The notes beneath the pieces are model-generated. The model ran no database searches, was not told the DNA's origin, and was given only the letters and a program-made list of their open reading frames with translations. Both the position numbers and the translations under genes were made by a program. Shown here piece by piece: positions 60,308-64,000 of a stretch of DNA of 64,000 bases; position 1 is the stretch's first letter; each line of letters opens with the position of its first letter. This DNA is from Streptomyces sp. WMMC500. GTDB taxonomy: Bacteria; Actinomycetota; Actinomycetes; Streptomycetales; Streptomycetaceae. The stretch is taken from assembly GCF_027497195.1 (NCBI RefSeq), contig NZ_CP114905.1, positions 1,116,001-1,180,000 of the forward strand, read 5' to 3'.

Positions 60308-61519
60308 TCAATCGCCGCCGGTGCCGCTCATGATGGCACTGACGATGCCCTGCTGGGTCACGGCGTGAGAACCTCGGTCGAACAGACCGAACCCGTACTG
60401 TCCATTAAAACCGTTGTCCCAGTAGATGCTGACTGCTCCGTACTTCTTGGCCGTGGCCGCCATGGTGTGCGCAAAGTCGGCACGATACCGGTTGTTCGCG
60501 GAGTCGAACGACGACTTGTCGATCGATCCGTATTCACCGACGACGACCGGATATCCTTTCATGGCGAATCCGTCATGCATCTTCTTCAACTGCGCGTCCA
60601 GATGGTCCTCCTGCCCCCAGGTGGACGTCTTTGACGGGTTGGTCGCGGCCGGACCCCACTGCGTGATGGTTCCGTTTTCCTCTCCGGTGAAGTCCCAGGG
60701 ATCGTAGTAGTGCACGGAGATCATGATCCGATGCTCATCGCCGGGTATGGAGGAAGATCGGTACTCGTCGGTCGGAATGGCGAAGCCGTAGTCGCCCGCG
60801 GTGTAGTCGATGTTCGTGTTCCAGCCGGGGACGAGCAGCCATCGTGAGCTGTTGTTGCCGCCGGTCTTCCGCACGGTGTCCACGAAGATCTGGTTGTAGT
60901 CGTTTATGTTCGAGTAGCACGGTTGAGTCGGTTGGCCGTACTGGCCGTCGAACTCCTCGTTCATGGATTCCAGAATCAGGTGCTCGTCGTAGCTCTGGAA
61001 CTTCGACGCGATCTGTTGCCAGACCTTCTGGTACTTGTCCTTGATTTCCGTCTGAGAGGACGAGTCACAGATCAGCCAGGAGCCGTTGATCGTCTTGTAG
61101 CCGTCGCCGTGCATGTTGATCACCACGTACATGCCTCGGTTGTAGGCGTAGTCGACGACTTCCTGGACTCTGTTCAGCCAGGATGAGTTGACCGCGTAAT
61201 CTGGGCCAGGTCCTATGTGGCGCAGGTAGGAGACCGGGATGCGGATGGTATCGAACCCCGCCCCCTGCACCTTGTCGATGAGAGCTTGCGTTACTGTCGG
61301 ATTACCCCATGCCGTTTCGCTGGGATATCCGTCGATGTTGGCTTCGAGCTGGTTCCCGAGATTCCAGCCCGCGCCCATCTCGGCAACAATCTGCGAAGCA
61401 TCCGACTGTGCCGTCGGGCTGGCAGATGCCTGAGTCGCTGAACCGCCGCACACGGATGCGAACACTGCCAGCATGGCGGCCGCGAGGAGGGCCTTGATCT
61501 TCATCGTTTTTGCGACCAT
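60308..61519 (-). CDS. Secreted GH5 endoglucanase, subfamily 4-like
   Basis: The 403-residue protein has a signal peptide (cleavage near QASA) and a GH5 barrel with GWNLGNQLEA, IRIPVSY, NMHGDG, acid/base Glu188 (ESMNEE), HYYDPWDFTGEE and nucleophile Glu329 (VVVGEYGS). HYYDPWDFT is a hallmark of GH5_4, whose members cut cellulose, xyloglucan and mixed-linkage glucan and are common in Firmicutes. Third positions are visibly less G/C-rich than in neighbouring genes (many GAT, AAT, GCA, ATT codons), suggesting transfer. ATG 61519 is used; ATG 61504 is possible. A palindromic operator and promoter lie upstream. Confidence 0.93.
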   Translation of the reverse strand: MVAKTMKIKALLAAAMLAVFASVCGGSATQASASPTAQSDASQIVAEMGAGWNLGNQLEANIDGYPSETAWGNPTVTQALIDKVQGAGFDTIRIPVSYLRHIGPGPDYAVNSSWLNRVQEVVDYAYNRGMYVVINMHGDGYKTINGSWLICDSSSQTEIKDKYQKVWQQIASKFQSYDEHLILESMNEEFDGQYGQPTQPCYSNINDYNQIFVDTVRKTGGNNSSRWLLVPGWNTNIDYTAGDYGFAIPTDEYRSSSIPGDEHRIMISVHYYDPWDFTGEENGTITQWGPAATNPSKTSTWGQEDHLDAQLKKMHDGFAMKGYPVVVGEYGSIDKSSFDSANNRYRADFAHTMAATAKKYGAVSIYWDNGFNGQYGFGLFDRGSHAVTQQGIVSAIMSGTGGD

Positions 61520-61692
61520 TGGCGTTCTCTCTCTTCCGGTCTTGAAGGGCAAGAAACCAAGTGGAAGGTCAATCGAAATGGATTCGACGGTCGTGACGCG
61601 GTGAACCGCCCTCGGAGCAGGTGTGACCACGGTCGCCGCCGAAGTCCGGTCGTGACTGCGGCACGCGGCCCGCGGTGTCCGTCGAATTCTCA

Positions 61693-61708
61693 GTCGAAGC
61701 GCTTCGAC
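61693..61708. promoter_or_regulatory. Perfect 16-base palindrome, probable LacI-type operator
   Basis: GTCGAAGCGCTTCGAC is a perfect palindrome with the central CG typical of LacI-family sites. It lies about 29-44 bases downstream of the predicted endoglucanase transcription start. Confidence 0.65.
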
Positions 61709-61743
61709 GCGTATTCGACGATCCCACCCATTTCGCTGGGTCG

Positions 61744-61772
61744 AGAATAGAGTCATGCCGCGGTCATGACAA
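61744..61772 (-). promoter_or_regulatory. Promoter of the endoglucanase gene
   Basis: On the minus strand, -35 TTGTCA (61767-61772) and -10 TATTCT (61744-61749) are separated by 17 bases. The leader to ATG 61519 is about 220 bases. Confidence 0.6.
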
Positions 61773-62107
61773 CAAGCAACCACCGCACAGAGGCGCCGCA
61801 GGACTGGTTCGTCCCCCGCCGGCAAGCCCACCCGGCCCTGGGCAGCGAGGCCGACTCCGCCGCCGTCCAGGGCATGCGGGTCACCGCCGCCGCTCCGCCC
61901 TACCCAGGACACCGAGCCAGCGGACCATGAAGGCACAGCCGCAGCGCCGGATCGCCGGGACCGCACTGCCGCGCCGCAGCCCGTTGCCGGCTGTTCGGAC
62001 CCGTGCTCGCACCCTTGACCGGTCCGGCGGACCCTTCTAGCGTGTGGCCGGCCTACCGACCGTTGTTCGGCATATCGAGCGATACTTCGTCGTCGAGAGG
62101 ACCCGAC

Positions 62108-63472
62108 GTGAAGCGCGTACGCGCCCGTTCCCGTGTCTGGATACCGTTCCTCCTGGCCCTCTCGGCGATCCAGGCGGCGATTCCCGGAGCCGCCGCCGAC
62201 GCGCCGCCTTCCCGGGCTTTCGGCCCCACCCTCGACGAGCGGCTGGACAAGGCCGCCGACGCGCTCACCGTCTGGGACGCCGACGACGTCCGCGGCAACC
62301 TCACCCTGCCGGACCGGGGCCTCCACGGCGCCCGCGTCTCCTGGGAGTCCACCGCCCCCTCGACCGTCTCCCGGAGCGGCGAGGTGCGCCGCCCCGCCCA
62401 CGGCGAGCGCTCCGCCCCGGTGACCCTCACGGCCGTGGTCAGGCTCGGGGACCACCGAACCGAGCGCCGCTTCGAGCTCACGGTGCGCCCGCTACCGGAG
62501 AAGCGAGCGCTGAAGGGCTACTTCTTCCCCTACTTCGCCGGGGAACAGTACGCAGACGGCGAGCAGATCTACTTCGCCGCCAGCCGCGGCAACGACCCGC
62601 TGCACTGGGACGACCTGAACGGCGGCCGGTCGGTCCTGACCTCCTCCCTGGGCGAGAAGGGCGTACGCGACCCGTTCGTCATCCGCTCTCCCGAGGGCGA
62701 CAAGTTCTACCTCCTCGCCACCGACCTCCGGATCCACGGCGGGCAGGGCTGGGACCACGCGACGAGACACGGCAGCAAGCACCTCGAGGTCTGGGAGTCC
62801 ACCGACCTGGTCCACTGGTCCGAGCAGCGCCACGTGCGGGTCTCCGCCGATACCGCGGGCATGACCTGGGCGCCCGAGGCCACGTACGACGATCGGCTCG
62901 GCGCCTACGTCGTCTACTGGGCGTCGAACCTCTACCGCGCCGACGACCCGGACCACGAGGAGACCGTCAACACCCGCCTGATGTACGCCACCACCCGCGA
63001 CTTCCGCACGTTCTCCAAGCCGCGCGTCTGGAAGGACACCGGCGCCAACTCCATCGACGCCACCGTCGTCCGCGACGGGAGGCACTACTACCGCTTCAGC
63101 ACGGACGACGGCGTCATCGGTTCCTGCACCGCCGACATCGTCCTCGAACGCTCCACGTCCCTCACCGCGGTCGACCTGCCCGGGACCGGGCAACGGAACT
63201 GGGAGCTGGTGGACGACTGCCTCAGGACCGATTTCGGCATGGGCTGGCTGGAGGGCCCGACGGCCTTCAAGTCGAACACCGAGGACCGCTGGTACGCCTT
63301 CATGGACGAGTCCTCCGGCCGCGGATACACGCCCTTCACCACCCGTGAACTGGACGATCCGGACTGGAGCATCCCCGACGACTACGACATGCCCGCCAGG
63401 CCCCGCCACGGCACGGTACTCCCGGTCACCAAGGCCGAACTGAACCGCATCCGAGCCGCGTTCCCGGAGTGA
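62108..63472 (+). CDS. Secreted GH43-like glycosidase with N-terminal Ig-like domain
   Basis: The 454-residue protein has a signal peptide (cleavage near PGAAA) and an atrophied bacterial Ig-like domain at ~40-128 (LTVWDADDVRGNLTLP to TERRFELTV). A five-bladed propeller follows from ~135 with GVRDPFVIRSPEG, MTWAPEATYDD and WLEGPTAF. These place it in the GH43/GH117-like superfamily, probably acting on arabinan, xylan or galactan side chains. GTG 62108 follows AGAGGA; an earlier ATG would add a leader before the signal peptide. Confidence 0.85.
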   Translation: MKRVRARSRVWIPFLLALSAIQAAIPGAAADAPPSRAFGPTLDERLDKAADALTVWDADDVRGNLTLPDRGLHGARVSWESTAPSTVSRSGEVRRPAHGERSAPVTLTAVVRLGDHRTERRFELTVRPLPEKRALKGYFFPYFAGEQYADGEQIYFAASRGNDPLHWDDLNGGRSVLTSSLGEKGVRDPFVIRSPEGDKFYLLATDLRIHGGQGWDHATRHGSKHLEVWESTDLVHWSEQRHVRVSADTAGMTWAPEATYDDRLGAYVVYWASNLYRADDPDHEETVNTRLMYATTRDFRTFSKPRVWKDTGANSIDATVVRDGRHYYRFSTDDGVIGSCTADIVLERSTSLTAVDLPGTGQRNWELVDDCLRTDFGMGWLEGPTAFKSNTEDRWYAFMDESSGRGYTPFTTRELDDPDWSIPDDYDMPARPRHGTVLPVTKAELNRIRAAFPE

Positions 63473-63604
63473 AGTCGCGTCGTCGAAGTACCGGGCGCAG
63501 AGGTCGCCGAGGCTCCCGGCTCCTTGAGCTGCCGCTGGTCGTCCGAGTTCCTGAGTCGTGACCACCCTGGACTTGCCGGGGTCCGCTCGGGTCGGAGGGT
63601 GCAC

Positions 63605-64000
63605 TTGTTCACGCGACTGCGTGCGTTCCGAGTCAGGTCCGCACTGGCCCGGGCCGTGCGACAGGAGAGCGAGGGCGACCAGCGCGGGGCGCTGCGCGGC
63701 TTTCGCTGGGTGGTCGAGCACGGACGCGGCGTCGGCGGCATCGACACCCGGGTGGCAGCGACCGGCGGCGCGTACCGGGCGCTGCAGGCGATGCACTCGC
63801 GCGCCCCTGCCGCGGCGCGGGAGGGGCTGCAGGCGGAGCTGGACGAGGCGCGCACCGCGGCGCTGCGCGCCCTCCTCGGCCGGGGCGGGCTGTACCGCGA
63901 GTGGGGCCGGCTCGCCGAGGCCCAACGCGACTTCCGCAGCGTCGTCGACGAGCGCGCGGGCACCCTGTCCGGGGATGCCGCCCACCAACTCGCCGAGATG
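63605..64000 (+). CDS. Unrecognised protein, N-terminal part, cut by window edge
   Basis: An open frame with typical high-GC codon bias starts at TTG 63605, 6 bases after GGAGG (63594-63598), and runs off the window. GTG 63599 in the same frame is too close to that site. The 132 visible residues are helical and rich in Ala, Arg and Glu, with a repeat-like pattern (ALQAMHSRAPAAAREGLQAE; LYREWGRLAEAQRDFRSVVD) suggestive of TPR-type helices. I recognise no specific family. Confidence 0.6.
   Translation, partial: MFTRLRAFRVRSALARAVRQESEGDQRGALRGFRWVVEHGRGVGGIDTRVAATGGAYRALQAMHSRAPAAAREGLQAELDEARTAALRALLGRGGLYREWGRLAEAQRDFRSVVDERAGTLSGDAAHQLAEM

Noticed and set aside
60308..62455. Reading the endoglucanase as a 715-residue protein with a long N-terminus
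   Set aside because: The extension crosses the promoter, the operator and the divergent GH43 gene; a signal peptide begins at 61519.

Overview
The window has the hallmarks of a Streptomyces or closely related actinomycete chromosome: very high G+C, strong G/C bias at third codon positions, GTG and TTG starts with GGAGG-type ribosome sites, Tat and lipoprotein export signals, sugar ABC transporters without their own ATPase, and a gene with rare TTA codons. It reads as an accessory region devoted to plant-biomass sugars and aromatic acids. No rRNA, tRNA, CRISPR array or recognisable antibiotic cluster was seen.

Layout. 1-12.7 kb is a xylan/arabinan block: the 3' end of an esterase-like hydrolase, a secreted GH10 xylanase, a GH3 glycosidase with a LacI repressor, a divergent oligosaccharide transporter with an intracellular GH43, and a secreted GH127 arabinofuranosidase carrying a ricin-type lectin domain. 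12.7-26.1 kb is an aromatic-acid block: a NrtABC/SsuABC-type transporter diverges from pcaIJ and an IclR regulator. After a secreted SGNH-like protein come a double-length IclR regulator, pobA, pcaH, pcaG and a fused pcaL. Together these cover 4-hydroxybenzoate to protocatechuate and most of the beta-ketoadipate route, but pcaB and pcaF are not in the window. 26-43 kb returns to carbohydrates: GH95, a MarR/hydrolase pair, a TTA-containing membrane protein, a second sugar transporter with two Gfo/Idh/MocA dehydrogenases (one fused to an aldo/keto reductase), a cutinase-GH53 galactanase fusion, a PL11 rhamnogalacturonan lyase and a PaaX-like regulator.

43-51.2 kb holds an amidohydrolase and a cystathionine-synthase-like enzyme opposite an AsnC regulator, a PhzF protein, a decayed MFS gene, a Tat-exported vanadium haloperoxidase-type protein and a decayed IS5-like element. 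51.2-60 kb holds a drug-efflux MFS pump, two membrane mannosyltransferases overlapping a UPF0104 protein, and a TetR/SDR/deazaflavin-oxidoreductase set. 60-64 kb holds a GH5_4-type endoglucanase with untypical codon use, a secreted GH43-like protein and the start of an unrecognised gene.

Regulation is unusually legible. Several carbohydrate promoters pair a good sigma-70-type -35/-10 with an inverted repeat about 25-50 bases downstream of the predicted start. The pca intergenic region is a mirrored pair of promoters, each with a near-identical 23-base operator just after the predicted transcription start.
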